Shown one piece after another: positions 1-10,577 of a stretch of 64,000 nt of DNA; within the stretch, counting starts at the first letter, position 1; the number at the start of each line of letters is the position of its first letter. Position numbers and translations under genes: made by a program. Source of the DNA: Ahaetulla prasina (Eukaryota; Chordata; Lepidosauria; Squamata; Colubridae); contig NC_080540.1 of the NCBI RefSeq assembly GCF_028640845.1, positions 280,193,524-280,257,523 on the forward strand, written 5' to 3'. Below the pieces are notes generated by a model. It was not told the origin of the DNA, did no database searches, and saw only the letters and a program-made list of their open reading frames with translations.

Positions 1-229
1 ACCCACATACAACAGGAACTATAAATACCACACAGAGAGCAGCACACACTCTGCTAGAGAGAAGTTCCCTGAAGATGGGCTCCAGTCCGAAAGCTCAGAA
101 ACACAAAACTTTGGGTCCCAATGACAGACCCAAATTGGATCCTGCTATAATCATAGAGTTGGAAGGGATGATAGATGCCATCTAGTCCAGCTGTCTCCTC
201 AGTGCAGGATCCTTTTGAGAATCTCTAAT

Positions 230-365
230 ACAGCGCTGGGCAGCTACCGTGACTTTTCAACCTGTGAACTTCAACTCCCAGAATTCCTGAGCCAGCATGG
301 CTAGCTCAGGAATTTTGGGAGTTAAAGTCCATAGGTTGTAAAGTTCCCCACTCCTGCTCCTGCAC
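230..365. mobile_element. Palindromic MITE relic inside CR1
   Basis: Two arms containing CTTCAACTCCCAGAATTCC and its inverse, GGAATTTTGGGAGTTAAAG, face each other around GCCAGCATGGC. The same palindromic core recurs near 3.4, 16.1, 22.7, 26.6, 35.3 and 38.0 kb. Ends are decayed and no target duplication is clear. Confidence 0.5.
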
Positions 366-581
366 TGAGTTCCCCACCCCTGCTCTAACAAATTGCTATC
401 AAAGCCTCTGAAGATCTCTAGTGAAGGAGAACTCATCCTGTTATGTGGTCTTCTTTTCTATGGTCTGATCACTCTTACAGTCAGGAGGTTCTTTCATATA
501 TCAAACCTGAATTTATTTCCTTGTAACTTTAATCCATGAGTTCTTGTTCTGGTCCTGTCCTCAACTGGGAATAGTCAAGTC

Positions 582-908
582 CAGTGGTGGCTGCTGTCGG
601 TTCGTACCAGTTCAGGCGAACTGGTAGTTCCGATGATCAGCTGGCGCCGCCCACCTGCCCCTGGACTATCCTGTCCTATATTTCCTTCATTCTGACTCAG
701 CTGATTTGTGTGGCACAGTTGATTTCCACACCTTCGCTGTTCTACTTACCAGGGCTGCCTTAGAAGATAAGCAGCTGGGCTTCAAATTGCTCTATTTTGA
801 ACGCTGCACGCAAGCACATTAGGCGTGTGTGTGTGTATGAGGCCTGCGTGTGCGCGCGAAGCTCACACTCACAGAACCAGCTGTTAAACTGGTTGCAGCC
901 CACCACTG
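582..908. mobile_element. hAT-type MITE, CAGTGGTGG termini
   Basis: Inverted termini CAGTGGTGGCTGC and GCAGCCCACCACTG bound 327 bp. Flanking 8-bp duplications are GTCAAGTC (574-581) and GTCAACTC (909-916), 7 of 8 identical, the length expected of hAT transposition. It inserted into the CR1 relic. The interior is GC-rich, contains the subterminal motif GCGAACTGGTAG and a short TG tract, and has no transposase. Confidence 0.8.
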
Positions 909-1030
909 GTCAACTCCCTCTTTTATGTGACTGTCCTTCAGATAGTTTAACACTGCTATTGTATCTCCTTTTAGTTGTCTTTTCTGTAGATTAAACATAG
1001 CCAGATTCTGGGCTAGAGAGCAAAATTTCT

Positions 1031-2140
1031 GCATAGTGGCTTCCAGGCTTTGGAACTTGCTGACCTCAAAAAAAATGTGCAGTGCTGTCTTGGTGTTCCA
1101 TAAAGCAGTTACACCAGTCTATTTCATTGTTCCTTTAACTTTATTTAATTGCTTTTGGGTGTTCTCTTTATGTGGGTCTTTAGTTTTAACAATATTGTTT
1201 TACATGCTCGCTTTGTTAATACACTAACGGATTGGAATTTGTTACAGAATTTTAAAAAAATAAGTAAAAAGTATTACATCCATTTCTACACAAAGAACCC
1301 AATTGGTTTCTATGAGACCTTCAGCTAAACTTCAGGGGGCAGTCCTTCTATTCTACGTGCTTTGAAGTCTTTGCTCAAAGACGTCTTGTCTGAGGCAACC
1401 ATCTTGACAAACCAACTGGTAAACAAGTGCCTTAGGCTTAACAGTGGCTTATGTGCAAAGTACACACTATCTCTCCCATATTAAAATGCTACCTCTGCAG
1501 GAAATTTAGTATGTTTAAAAGACTTTAAGGTTCTATGAAGATGAATAGCTAGATAACATCCACCTGGAATCGTGCATTCAGTTTTAAATTCTTTTTAAAG
1601 CTGATGTTTTTACTAGGCCAAAGCTGACTTGGACAGAATAATAAGACCAGCTAAGGATCTATGTATTGTTACATAGATGTTCTTCACTAGATTGCTGATC
1701 CTCTTTGAAGTATGGTTCAACAAGATATATATTTGTTATTTACTTGTTTGTTTGTCACATTTCTATACTGCTCATCTCTCCTAATTGGTTCTGGATGGTT
1801 TACAATAAAAATGTCTTCTAACACATATATTCTTAATCAAGAACAAGAAAAATGTCCTTCCGCCTTGCTGTTTCTTCCATCCCTATTAGGAAATATCTAA
1901 TTTAGCATGGTCAAATAAGATTTGGAAATTATTGTCCAAGATGTCCAAAGGGCATATATTTGGGGAAACATGATTCAATAAATGTGATTGTTTTGTGATA
2001 CATGTCAAATGGATGTTGGTTCCACATAACCTGTTATCCTGACAGCTTTGTCCCAAGAAAACTGAGAGATCAATCCTTCATATTTATGTGCAAACAATTA
2101 TCTTAAATTAACAAACCATTTACCAAGGAGTAAGCTAGTA
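1031..2140. other. No assignable gene or repeat
   Basis: AT-rich DNA. The open frames here are short and lack recognisable motifs. A few phrases resemble decayed LINE 3' ends, but nothing supports a call. Confidence 0.4.
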
Positions 2141-2498
2141 GGGACACGATGGCACAGTGGCTAAGATGCTGAACTTGTCAGTCGAAAGTTCGGCAGTTCA
2201 GTGGGTCGAATCCCTAGTGCTGCGTAACGGGATGAGTTCCCGTTACTTGTCCCAGCTTCTGTCAACTTAGCAGTCTGAAAGCACGTAAAAAAATACAAGT
2301 AGAAAAATAGGGGCCACCTTTGGTGGGAAGGGAACAGCGTTCTGTGCGCCTTTGGCATTTAGTCATGCCAGCCACATAACCACAGAGACATCTTCGGACA
2401 GTGCTGGCTCTTTGGCTTTGAAACGGAGATGAGCACCGCCCCCTAAAATCAGGAACTACTAGCACATATGTGTGAGGGGAACCTTTACCTTTACCTTT
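2141..2498 (+). mobile_element. Sauria-type tRNA-derived SINE (BovB tail)
   Basis: A 5' tRNA-like head contains an A-box-like GGCACAGTGGCTAAG and a B-box-like GGTCGAATCCC about 55 bp downstream, an internal RNA polymerase III promoter. The 3' end is (CTTTAC)n, as in squamate SINEs mobilised by BovB LINE machinery. Near-perfect direct repeats TAAGCTAG (2131-2138) and TAAGTTAG (2498-2505) flank it. The element is about 358 bp, close to full length for this family. Confidence 0.8.
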
Positions 2499-2505
2499 AA
2501 GTTAG

Positions 2506-3373
2506 CACCAGTGAATGCACTGGAACTTACTTCTGTGTAAACTTGCATAGAACTGCACTGCAGGCACTGTGGCAATGGACATTCCAATGTAGTAATTTTC
2601 AGCAAAATAATATGGAATACATTTCAGTACTAATTGAAAGACTCATTGTTTTAATTAAGACATCAATAGTATTAAACCCAACAGCCTCAGGTGAAATCTT
2701 TGCTTTGGTGGTAAATAAAACTGCCTTGTACTGGTGCAGATTGAGAGGCCTTTTCATTCTGACAAATCATGCTCTGCCTTCACATTATGAGTCTTTTTTT
2801 TCCTCTTCAGAAAATAAAAGCATGTGGAAAGGTGTTCTTGCTGTGTGCCCCCATTCCATAATTTTTGTAAGGTCTTTAGGTAAATAATAGCAAAGCCCCC
2901 ACCCCCACCCCTACCTGTGCTTAAGCCAACATTTAAAGCAATGATAATCCATAATAAAAACATTAACCCTGAAAGAGAAGCTGCATGAGCTGTCCAAGTA
3001 AAACATTATCACAAAAGGTTGGTATCTCTTTCAAAACACTTGTGGTTTTGATTTTTATAGCAGCTCTTATATTGCTCTTCAGTTTTCACTTGCTGTTCTG
3101 TAGAAGTGCAGTGGCCCACAAGGTTAGAACATTTTGATAATAAGTCAAAATTAAAGTTAATCAAATGGAAAATTTAAAAAACAACAACACTGTAATATCC
3201 CAACGTGACATAATAAGACAGGAAATCCAGCATCACCTTGGTAGGCCTCTACCATGGTGTCTCTAGATTTTTGCGATATTCATTTGAACTGCCTATTAGT
3301 GTAGGTGGGTCTTGAGGTAACACTTGCAGTGGTTCACTCCCTCCTGTCCAATGGTGTCCAAAAGACGTCTCTA
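2506..3373. other. No assignable gene or repeat
   Basis: AT-rich DNA. The 114-codon frame at 2543-2887 has no recognisable domain and no coding-like composition, so it is not called. Confidence 0.4.
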
Positions 3374-3650
3374 GGACAGTGTTTCTCAACATTGGAAACT
3401 TTAAGATGTACGAATTTCAACTCCCAGAATTCCCCAGCCAGCATGGGGACAACAGAATTCTGTTTTGCTCTCTAAGCTGTTTAATTGCTATGTAAAGTGC
3501 TCGGAGATGTCGCCCAACCTTTTAATGTGAGATACCTTGTTTATCACATTTGTTATCTTTTATTACATGTATTGTAATTTCTTCGATCATTGGGAGCCAT
3601 TTAGAATTGTTGAGAGCTGAGTGACATATTATAAATAATAATAGTAATAA
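3374..3650 (+). mobile_element. MITE fragment followed by an L2-like 3' relic
   Basis: 3374-3460 carries CAACTCCCAGAATTCC and GCCAGCATGG from the palindromic MITE family, only one arm being clear. 3475-3650 ends GAGCCATTTAGAATTG then ATTATAAATAATAATAG, resembling a decayed L2 3' UTR and A-rich tail. Both are weak relics. Confidence 0.35.
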
Positions 3651-4034
3651 CTATTACTCTTTTACCATTCAGTTCCAAGGAAGTTCTAGATTTTCTTAAT
3701 CATTACCTTATTTTCTAATAGCCTGGATTAAGGGGAATCAGATTACATCCAAATGAGATGGCTGTATTACTATTGGTTAATAGGAAACCTGACTGTGGAA
3801 CTAATTCTGGGAATTAACCATCTATCTTTAGATATCCATGCTTTTGCTGCATTTTTTTCTGAGTTAGTCAAAACAGGCAACATCTGGAACAAGTGTTTTG
3901 TAAAGTAGGTTAGAGAAACAAATCTCTTTGAAGCAATAACCACTTTCTACATTTGGAAAGATTACTCCCAGGTGTATGAAAGTCTGAGGAGAATTATTCT
4001 TATGTATGCACACATAAATCAGATTAAGACAAAT

Positions 4035-4152
4035 CTTAATCTTAGGTTTTAAATGTTTTAATTTGTATATATTTCGTGTTTTATCTTGGCTGTACACTGC
4101 CCTGAGTCCTTCGGGAGAAGGGCGGTATAAAAATTTAATTAAAAAAAAAAAT
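4035..4152 (+). mobile_element. L2 LINE 3' end
   Basis: The segment ends in the L2 signature CCTGAGTCCTTCGGGAGA, then GGGCGGTATAAAAATTTAAT and a poly(A) run. The same signature ends the larger L2 copies near 25.4, 41.8 and 43.7 kb. Only the last ~115 bp is present. 3651-4034 has nothing assignable. Confidence 0.7.
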
Positions 4153-4375
4153 TAGGTTCAGTAGATGACCAGCAAAGTAAAAAAACACAGAAGCAACAAC
4201 CAAATGCAACAAAACAATGTAACTCTTATAAATTGGAGAAGGGGAGAAATTGAATAGCAGATAGTAAAATAATATAAAACATAAAATTAAACATAACATT
4301 AATGTTTATTATTATTATTATTGATAATCTTGAGATATGATGATTATGAATAATAATAATAATATAATCATAACA

Positions 4376-4641
4376 ACAATTGTCATCAATGCACTTGGTC
4401 CCATGCCCAAGAATTTTACAAAATACATCAAGAAATTGCAGGAACTGCAAAAAACTGTGGTACTCGGAACATCGTACATTTTAAGAAGATACTTTGTTGA
4501 TACCTAGGATGCTAGCAGCAACCTGTATCAACCATCAGCACCAGTCAATGATATTTGTGATACAGTGTTAAATGTTCAGTTGACTTCGGTTTCATGTTTA
4601 ATGAATAAAAGATAAATCATCATCATCATCATCATCATCAT
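4376..4641 (+). mobile_element. R4-type LINE 3' end with (ATC)n tail
   Basis: Frames read as a decayed R4/R2-superfamily C terminus (IVINALGPMPKNFTKYIKKL, then LQKTVVLGTSYILRRY), matching the neighbouring copy at 5.2-5.4 kb. The 3' UTR ends AATGAATAAAAGATAAATC with an (ATC)8-like tail. Frame breaks show it is inactive. The R4 name rests on the IxALG and LLGTxxILR blocks as I remember them. Confidence 0.6.
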
Positions 4642-5468
4642 CCAAATCTCAAGCAAAATGGAAAGATAAACCATCTACTAGATATGGATGACTTGCGCAT
4701 ATGTGGCAGAGACCCGACGACCAGCTGTCCAGCAAGAGGCACGCACGCATGTGTGGCAGAGCTGAATTAGGGTGATGGCTCGCATGCCCACAGAGAGGGG
4801 GCTGTGTGCCATCTGTGGCACGTGTGCCATCAATTCGCCATCGTGGCATTAATACCTGGGCAGTTCCAGTGATACGCTACTCAGCTGGAATCATCAACTG
4901 GACTTTGGCTGAACTGGAAAACGTGGACCAGAAAACACCCAAACTTTTGGATAATTACCACACTCATGGGAACATAAACTTTAAAAAGTTGTCAAAAATG
5001 AGAAGGTGATGATCTTGTGGGACTTTTGAATACAGACAGATCATCATTTGGAACACAACATGCAGATATCACAGTTGCTGAAGTCTCCTGATACAATGAT
5101 TATTGATATCGCTGTACCAGGAGATGCCAGAGTCTAAGAAAAAGAACTGGAAAAAATCACGAAATATCGTGACCTGGTCATCGAAACTAAGTGATTATGG
5201 ATGAAACATGTAACAGTGATACCCATTGTCATTGGGGCACTTGGTACCATGTGCAAGAATTTTACAAAATACATTAATAAATTGCAGCTTCCTGCAATAA
5301 CACCAGCGGAACTACAAAAAACTGCACTACTCGGAACATAATACATCTTAAGAAGGTACTTGGTCATTACCTAGAACACTGGCAGCAAACCATATCAACC
5401 ATCAGCGCCAGTCAATAGTATGTGTGATACATTTTAAATGAGTTTCATGTTTAATGAATAAAAATAAC
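4642..5468 (+). mobile_element. R4-type LINE, 5'-truncated, with nested hAT
   Basis: From about 4850 the plus strand reads INTWAVPVIRYSAGIINWT then LAELENVDQKTPKLL, a post-RT block of R4/R2-type LINEs. Further on it gives the ALGTMCKNFTKYINKL and LLGT blocks near 5230-5345. The tail is AATGAATAAAAATAAC plus (AAG)n. A MITE occupies about 4685-4847. Several stops mark a pseudogene. Confidence 0.6.
4685..4847 (-). mobile_element. hAT MITE fragment, GATGGCGAA family
   Basis: In reverse it reads GATGGCGAATTGATGGCACA then GTGCCACAGATGGCACACAG, the start of the family seen complete at 22863-23251. The left end is not defined. It sits inside the R4 copy. Confidence 0.5.
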
Positions 5469-5580
5469 AAGAAGAAGAAGAAGAAGAAGAAGAAGAAGAA
5501 TAGAATAGAATAGAATAGAATAGAATAGAATAGAATAGAATAGAATAGAATAGAATAGAATAGAATAGAATAGAATAGAA
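5469..5580. repeat. (AAG)n then (AATAG)n microsatellite
   Basis: About 10 AAG units are followed by 16 uninterrupted AATAG units (about 5501-5580). The AAG stretch is the tail of the R4 copy on the left. The AATAG stretch is the tail of the minus-strand LINE on the right, so two LINE tails abut. Confidence 0.95.
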
Positions 5581-6150
5581 TTTTTTATTGGCCAAGTGTG
5601 ATTGGACAAACAAGGAGTTTTTCTTGGTGCATATGCTCTCAGTGTACATAAAGAAAAGATACATTCATCAAGAAGTCTAAGGTACAACACTTAATGATAG
5701 TCATAAGGTACAAATAAGCAATCAGGAAACAATCAATATCAATATAAATCGTAATGATACAAGCAACAAAGTTACAGTTATATAGTCATAAGTGGGAGGA
5801 TATGGGTAATGGGAACGATGAGGACATTAATAGTAGTGCAGATTTAGTAAATAGTTTGACGGTGTTGAGGGAATTATTTGTTTAGCAGAGTAATGGTATT
5901 CGGGAAGAAACTGTTCTTGTTGTTTTGGTGTGCAGTGCTCTGTAGCATCGTTTTGAGGGTAGGAGTTGAAACAGTTTATGTCCAGAATGTGAGGGGTCTG
6001 TAAATATTTTCAAAGCCCTCTTTTTGACTCGTGCAGTATATAGGTCCCCAATGGAAGGCAGGTTGGTAGCAATTGTTTTTCCTGCAGTTCTAATTATCCT
6101 CTGAAATCTGTGTCTGTCTTGTTAAGTTGCAGAACCAAACCAGACAGTTA
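5581..6150 (-). mobile_element. AATAG-tailed CR1-superfamily LINE, 3' part
   Basis: Begins with the family 3' end, in plus orientation TTTTTTATTGGCCAAGTGTG then ATTGGACAAACAAGGAG. It matches the larger copy at 8811-9942, including the C-terminal coding region at about 5930-6150. The coding part is frameshifted. A short (GAT)n run follows at 6159-6184. Confidence 0.75.
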
Positions 6151-6184
6151 TAGAGGTGCAGATGATGATGATGATGATGATGAT

Positions 6185-6435
6185 AATTTTTTATGAAAAT
6201 CATTGCAGATATTTATTTATGTTAGTGACAGAAGGAAACATGCCATTTTTATTTTATATCAGATTTTATTTTTTACTGGGAGCAGGTAAAGGTGTGCCTG
6301 CACCTAAATTGGTGTGGAAAGCTCAACAGATAACTACAATACAATTTGGTCTCAAAGTTATTCTGACCAATCTCTCAGCGAAGAGCGTCCTGTTGCACCA
6401 CTACCCCCAATCTAAAATTTCTGGGGATAAGATTG
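6185..6435. other. No assignable feature
   Basis: The 94-codon frame here begins in the (GAT)n run and has no known motif. Confidence 0.35.
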
Positions 6436-6590
6436 AATAAAATAAATGCTCCAACACTGGAAATTTTTAAGAAAACGTTGAATAACCATTTGTCTGAAAT
6501 GGTGTAGGGTTTCCTGCCTGGGCAGGGGGTTGGACTAGAAGACCTCCAAGGTCCCTTCCAACTCTGTTGTTATTATTATTATAAATAGTT
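6436..6590 (+). mobile_element. CR1 LINE 3' end
   Basis: Reads AATGCTCCAACACTGGAAAT through the stop and the CR1 3' UTR TTGGACTAGAAGACCTCCAA to a short (ATT)n tail. It is the same subfamily as 7029-7545 and 30521-31477, severely 5'-truncated. Confidence 0.85.
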
Positions 6591-7028
6591 AGCAGTTATA
6601 AAAAGATTCCATATTGGAGCCCATCACTGAACATTGGCTACAACACCCAAATCCTTCTGCCATGCAATGTTAAAGATTCTTTCAGTTTCAGCTTTCTCTA
6701 AACTTAGGAACATTTAAAAGATGGAAAGGCAACCATAAACAGATTGACGGAAGTTCATTTTTTCTCTTTCCCTGTTGATGGAGTGCTGTCAGGAAGAATT
6801 AAGAGGGTCAGTGAGCCTTTGGAAGAAAAAAGTTTAGGCCAGTAAGAAAATTAGTAAACACAGACTCTCTTTTGATAGAATCATACAAGTTTCCATGTGG
6901 ATTAAAGCATTTGAAAAATTAAGCTTGTTCAGTTCAGTTTTGCTATTTCCAATTTGCCATTGATATTTCACTAAGGTCCATAGACTTCTCAAGCCCATTT
7001 GTGTAAGTGAAGAATTGCTGCATCAATG
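6591..7028. other. No assignable feature
   Basis: No motif-bearing frame, tandem repeat or recognisable repeat family. Confidence 0.35.
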
Positions 7029-7453
7029 GTATTGCATCCAGTTTTGGTCGCCACGATGTAAAAAAGATGTTGAGACTAGAAAGAGTGCAGAGAAGAGCAA
7101 CAAAGATGATTAGGGGACTGGAGGCTAAAACATATGAAGAACGGTTGCAGGAACTGGGTATGTCTAGTTTAATAAAAAGAAGGACTAGGGGAGACATGAT
7201 AGCAGTGTTCCAATATCTCAGGGGTTGCCACAAAGAAGAGGGAGTCGGGCTGTTCTCCAAAGCACTTGAGGGTAGAACAAGAAGCAATGGGTGGAAACTG
7301 ATCAAAGAAAGAAGCAACTTAGAACTAAGGAGAAATTTCCTGACAGTTAGAACAATTAATAAGTGGAACGACTTGCCTGCAGAAGTTGTGAATGCTCCAA
7401 CACTGGAAATTTTTAAGAAAATGTTGGATAACCATCTGACTGAGATGGTGTAG
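7007..7453 (+). pseudogene. CR1 ORF2 C-terminal fragment
   Basis: A 148-codon open frame covers the region after the CR1 reverse transcriptase domain (blocks LERVQRRATKMIRGLEAKTY and LRRNFLTVRTINKWNDLPAE). CR1 ORF2 encodes an endonuclease and an RT that copy the element's RNA at the target; neither catalytic domain remains here. Homology starts at about 7029, so the first codons are host DNA. The frame ends at the normal CR1 stop and is nearly identical to the matching part of 30531-31401, implying a young subfamily. Confidence 0.8.
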
Positions 7454-7545
7454 GGTTTCCTGCCTGGGCAGGGGGTTGGACTAGAAGGCCTCCAAGGTCC
7501 CTTCCAACTTTGTTGTTATATTATATTATATTGTATTAATGGCAC
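7029..7545 (+). mobile_element. CR1 LINE, 5'-truncated
   Basis: Contains the ORF2 fragment above, a 60-bp 3' UTR with GGGTTTCCTGCCTGGGCAGG, and a (TTATA)n-type tail. The 5' truncation at TATTGCATCCAG is typical of aborted reverse transcription. Confidence 0.85.
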
Positions 7546-8425
7546 ATAGCAATATTCCAAACACCTGTCAGATTTTGATTGATTATATCTTATCAAGGCG
7601 GTGTCAACTCTAAGCATCTGCATACTGTGTGTTGTTGCGAACTTGGTCTTTGTGGTTTCCAATGAGTAGTGATGAAAGCTGCATAATATAAAACGAACCT
7701 TGCCTAGGCATCCATCCACACACAATGTCTTTTGCAGGAAGATAAGGCTGGTAAGATTCAAGGCCAAACGACCATATAAATTAAGGGTGTGTCTTAAGTA
7801 AACTTGGGTATCCAGTTTGAACAGACCTTATCTGAACTGGCCACCACATAAATATCCAGGACAAACAACCTTTAATAGAATTCTTCTCATGTAAGATGCT
7901 AATTTATTTTCTTGCTCCACACGATGGTGTCAACAGCTCCAGTGCTGCAATCCCAATTAAGGGCGTACAAAATTTCCCATCTTGCCCCTTATTAAATAAA
8001 CATTAAGTTTTGCAAATGTTAATGTGCCCGTGACTCCATTCAATTTGTAGCAGCATCTGGAATCAAGATGCAGCTTGATTACTACCCAGTATGGAGGAAT
8101 AATTGGTGAAATTGACAGATCTTGCTGACAAACTAATTTCTTTGATTAGAGAAAAGATGCTATCTCTGTGTATTGGTGACTGGAAATCTCTTACTGTATG
8201 TATTTTTGCGCAAAAATGGTGTGTGTGAAAATGAACTTGTGATTTATGGTTTTGATGACTACACAGGTTAGATTATAGAAAGATTATAATTATGAAATCC
8301 AAAGTTATGTCAATAGTGAGATGGGTGGCACATAAATTTAATAAATAAAATATAAATAAAATAAATGATGTAAATTTAGACACAAAGATTAAAATGTAAC
8401 TGTACTTATTGTGAAGAATATTGAA
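7546..8425. other. No assignable gene or repeat
   Basis: AT-rich, with only short motif-free frames. Confidence 0.35.
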
Positions 8426-8432
8426 AGTCTCG

Positions 8433-8482
8433 GGGTATGTGTGTACGTGTGTATGTGTGTACACACACACGTGTGTGTGTAC
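8433..8482. repeat. (GT)n/(AC)n imperfect repeat
   Basis: Alternating GTGTGTAC and ACACACACACGTGTGTGT make a short purine-pyrimidine alternating tract with dyad symmetry. DNA from 8483 to 8810 has no assignable feature. Confidence 0.8.
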
Positions 8483-8810
8483 GCTGCATTTTTGGGGATT
8501 TAGCCCTCAGACCAGCACAAATGTAGTGTTGGTAAGAGAGGAAGATTAATATCTTGTTCCAAGCATAGATGCAAATAAATTGAACACAGTACAACATACT
8601 TATGTATTATGTATTCTACCGAGTTTGAAAATTGAAACAAATTAATCCAATATTAATTGTAGTAAAAATTAAGAATTGCGAAGTTGCAGTTTACAAAACA
8701 AGCATATCGCTAAAATGTGTAGACATAAACATGAACTTTCAAAAAACTTGACAATAAAGTCCGTAATATCATCTAAAGCAATTTCTAGATACTTTCACAT
8801 TGCCTTAGAG

Positions 8811-9942
8811 AATAGAATAGAACAGAATAGAATAGAAGAATAGAATAGAATAGAATTTTTATTGGCCAAGTGTGATTGGACACACAAGGAATTTGTCTTG
8901 GTGCATATGCTCTCAGTGTACATAAAAGAAAAGATACCTTCATCAAGGTACAACATTTGCAACACAAATGATGGTCATAGGGGTACAATTTAACACTTAA
9001 TGATACAACACTTAATGATAATCATAGGGTACAAATAAGCAATCAGGAACAATCAATATAAATCATAAGGATTACCAGCAACAAAGTTACAGTCACAGTC
9101 ATAAGTGGAAAGAGATTGGTGATGGGAACGATGAGAAGATTAATAGTAATGCAGATTTAGTAAATAGTTTGACAGTGTTTAGGGAATTATTTGTTTAGCA
9201 GTGTGATGGTCTTCGGGAAAAAACTGTTCTTGTGTCTAGTTGTTCTGGTGTGCTCTATAGCATCGTTTTGAGGGTAGGAGTTGAAATAGTTTATGTCCAG
9301 GGTGTGAGGGATCTGTAAATATTTTCACGGCCCTCTTCTTGATTCGTGCAGTATACAGGTCCTCAATGGAAGGCAGGTTGGTAGCAATTATTTTTTCTGC
9401 AGTTCTAATTATCCTCTGAAGTCTGTGTCTTTCTTGTTGGGTTGCAGAACCTAACCAGACAGTTATAGAGGTGCAAATGACAGACTCAGTAATTCCTCTG
9501 TAGAACTGGATCAGCAACTCCTTGGGCAGTTTGAGCTTTCTGAGTTGGCGCAGAAAGAACATTCTTTGTTGTCCTTTTTTGATGATGTTTTTGATGTTAG
9601 CTGTCCATTTTAGATCTTGCGATATGATAGAACCTAGAAATTTGAAGGTGTCTACTGTTGATATTGTGTTGTCTAGTATTGTGAGAGGTGGAAGTATGAA
9701 AGGGTTTCTCCTAAAGTCTACCACCATTTCTATGGTTTTGAGTGTGTTCAGTTCCAGATTGTTTCGGTCGCACCACAAGGCTAGTTGTTTGACCTCTCTA
9801 TATGCAGATTCGTCATTGTCTTGAATGAGACCAATCACTGTTGTGTCATCTGCGAACTTCAGTAGTTTAACAGATGGATCCTTGGAGATGCAGTCATTGG
9901 TATACAGAGAGAAGAGAAGTGGGGAGAGCACACAGCCTTGGG
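8811..9942 (-). mobile_element. AATAG-tailed CR1-superfamily LINE (Rex1/Snake1-like)
   Basis: On the minus strand it runs from a truncated 5' end inside RT (PQGCVLSP at about 9942) through the RT C-terminal half, the stop and a ~400-bp 3' UTR to an interrupted AATAG array at 8811-8857. It is the longest of several copies of this family in the window (5.6, 42.0, 43.9, 54.1, 55.3 kb). I assign it to the Rex1/CR1 superfamily from the RT motif; the link to the snake AATAG-seeding LINE rests on the tail. Confidence 0.75.
9236..9931 (-). pseudogene. LINE reverse transcriptase, C-terminal half
   Basis: An uninterrupted 231-codon frame begins at the conserved LSPLLFSLYTNDC block and includes the RT catalytic box FADDTTVIG (residues about 26-34; the aspartates are retained). 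The thumb and C-terminal region FYRGITESVI then LQRIIRTAEKIIATNLPSIE follows. The enzyme would reverse-transcribe LINE RNA at a nicked target. Endonuclease, fingers and most of the palm are absent, so it is inactive despite the open frame. The apparent start is not a true initiator, because the frame continues from a truncation point. Confidence 0.8.
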
Positions 9943-10261
9943 GGTGGGGCTGTGCTAATTGTACAGGTATCTGATGTGATCCTGCTTAGCTTCACCTGCT
10001 GCTTCCTGTTTGTTATTCACTTTCCAATCCCTCACAAAGCAGTTTGAAGCTAATCTGGTATCATTTTTTTGCTTCTGGAGATCTCAAAGCACTTAACGTT
10101 GTACAAAATGTATCATGACCAGTCAGTGCTTTCTCCAGCTGACCCTTAAATTAATATCTTTAATAATGTCTTTCAATCCATATCTACTCTCAATGGACGT
10201 TAGTGTTGAAGTAACAACTCACCCCTCCGTTTCCACTAATGCAGGCTAACTTCCTAATTCC
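9943..10261. other. No assignable feature
   Basis: Non-repetitive by inspection; no motif-bearing frame. Confidence 0.3.
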
Positions 10262-10425
10262 TGCCCCCCTCCATGTCTATGGAGTCATCCAGGTCATGGT
10301 TGTCCCAAAAGTGTTTTTTCAAGAGGCAACTGAAGAAGCTTCTTGGATGAGAAGCGAAATGTCTTCAAGGAAAAGTTCCCTCTTAAAAAAGTACCTTTGG
10401 TACCCCCATCAATGTCTTCAGAGAA
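10262..10425 (+). mobile_element. Penelope-like element terminal fragment
   Basis: Contains GTCATCCAGGTCATGGTTGT, TTTTTTCAAGAGGCAACTGA and AGAAGCTTCTTGGATGAGAA, phrases shared with 29664-29945 and with 39232-39440, where adjoining sequence reads as a Penelope C terminus. It is a short internally deleted copy with no coding sequence. Confidence 0.5.
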
Positions 10426-10491
10426 TATTGCATATTTAGCAATTTGAAAAAGAAAAGGCCATTACTTCTGTATAATATTTAAAATAATTTA

Positions 10492-10495
<4 letters not shown>

Positions 10496-10575
<80 letters not shown>
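10496..10575. repeat. (TAA)n microsatellite
   Basis: About 25 nearly perfect TAA units. The 91-codon minus-strand frame across it is a poly-tyrosine translation of this repeat, not a gene. Confidence 0.97.

Positions 10576-10577
<2 letters not shown>

Larger units (their letters stand above)
146..1030 (-). mobile_element. CR1 LINE 3' relic, split by two MITEs
   Basis: The left edge carries the CR1 3' end in reverse (AATCATAGAGTTGGAAGGGA followed by CATCTAGTCCAGC). Pieces at 146-229, 366-581 and 909-1030 line up with successive parts of CR1 ORF2 read on the minus strand. Around 920-1000 the minus frame gives LQKRQLKGDTIAVLNYLKDS, the C-terminal CR1 block seen better preserved near 7.2 and 31.1 kb. 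Two MITEs (230-365 and 582-908) interrupt it. It is diverged and lacks the RT catalytic region. The right boundary is approximate. Confidence 0.7.

Noticed and set aside
2141..2240. tRNA gene
   Set aside because: A and B boxes are present, but the sequence does not fold as a tRNA and continues into a SINE body and tail.
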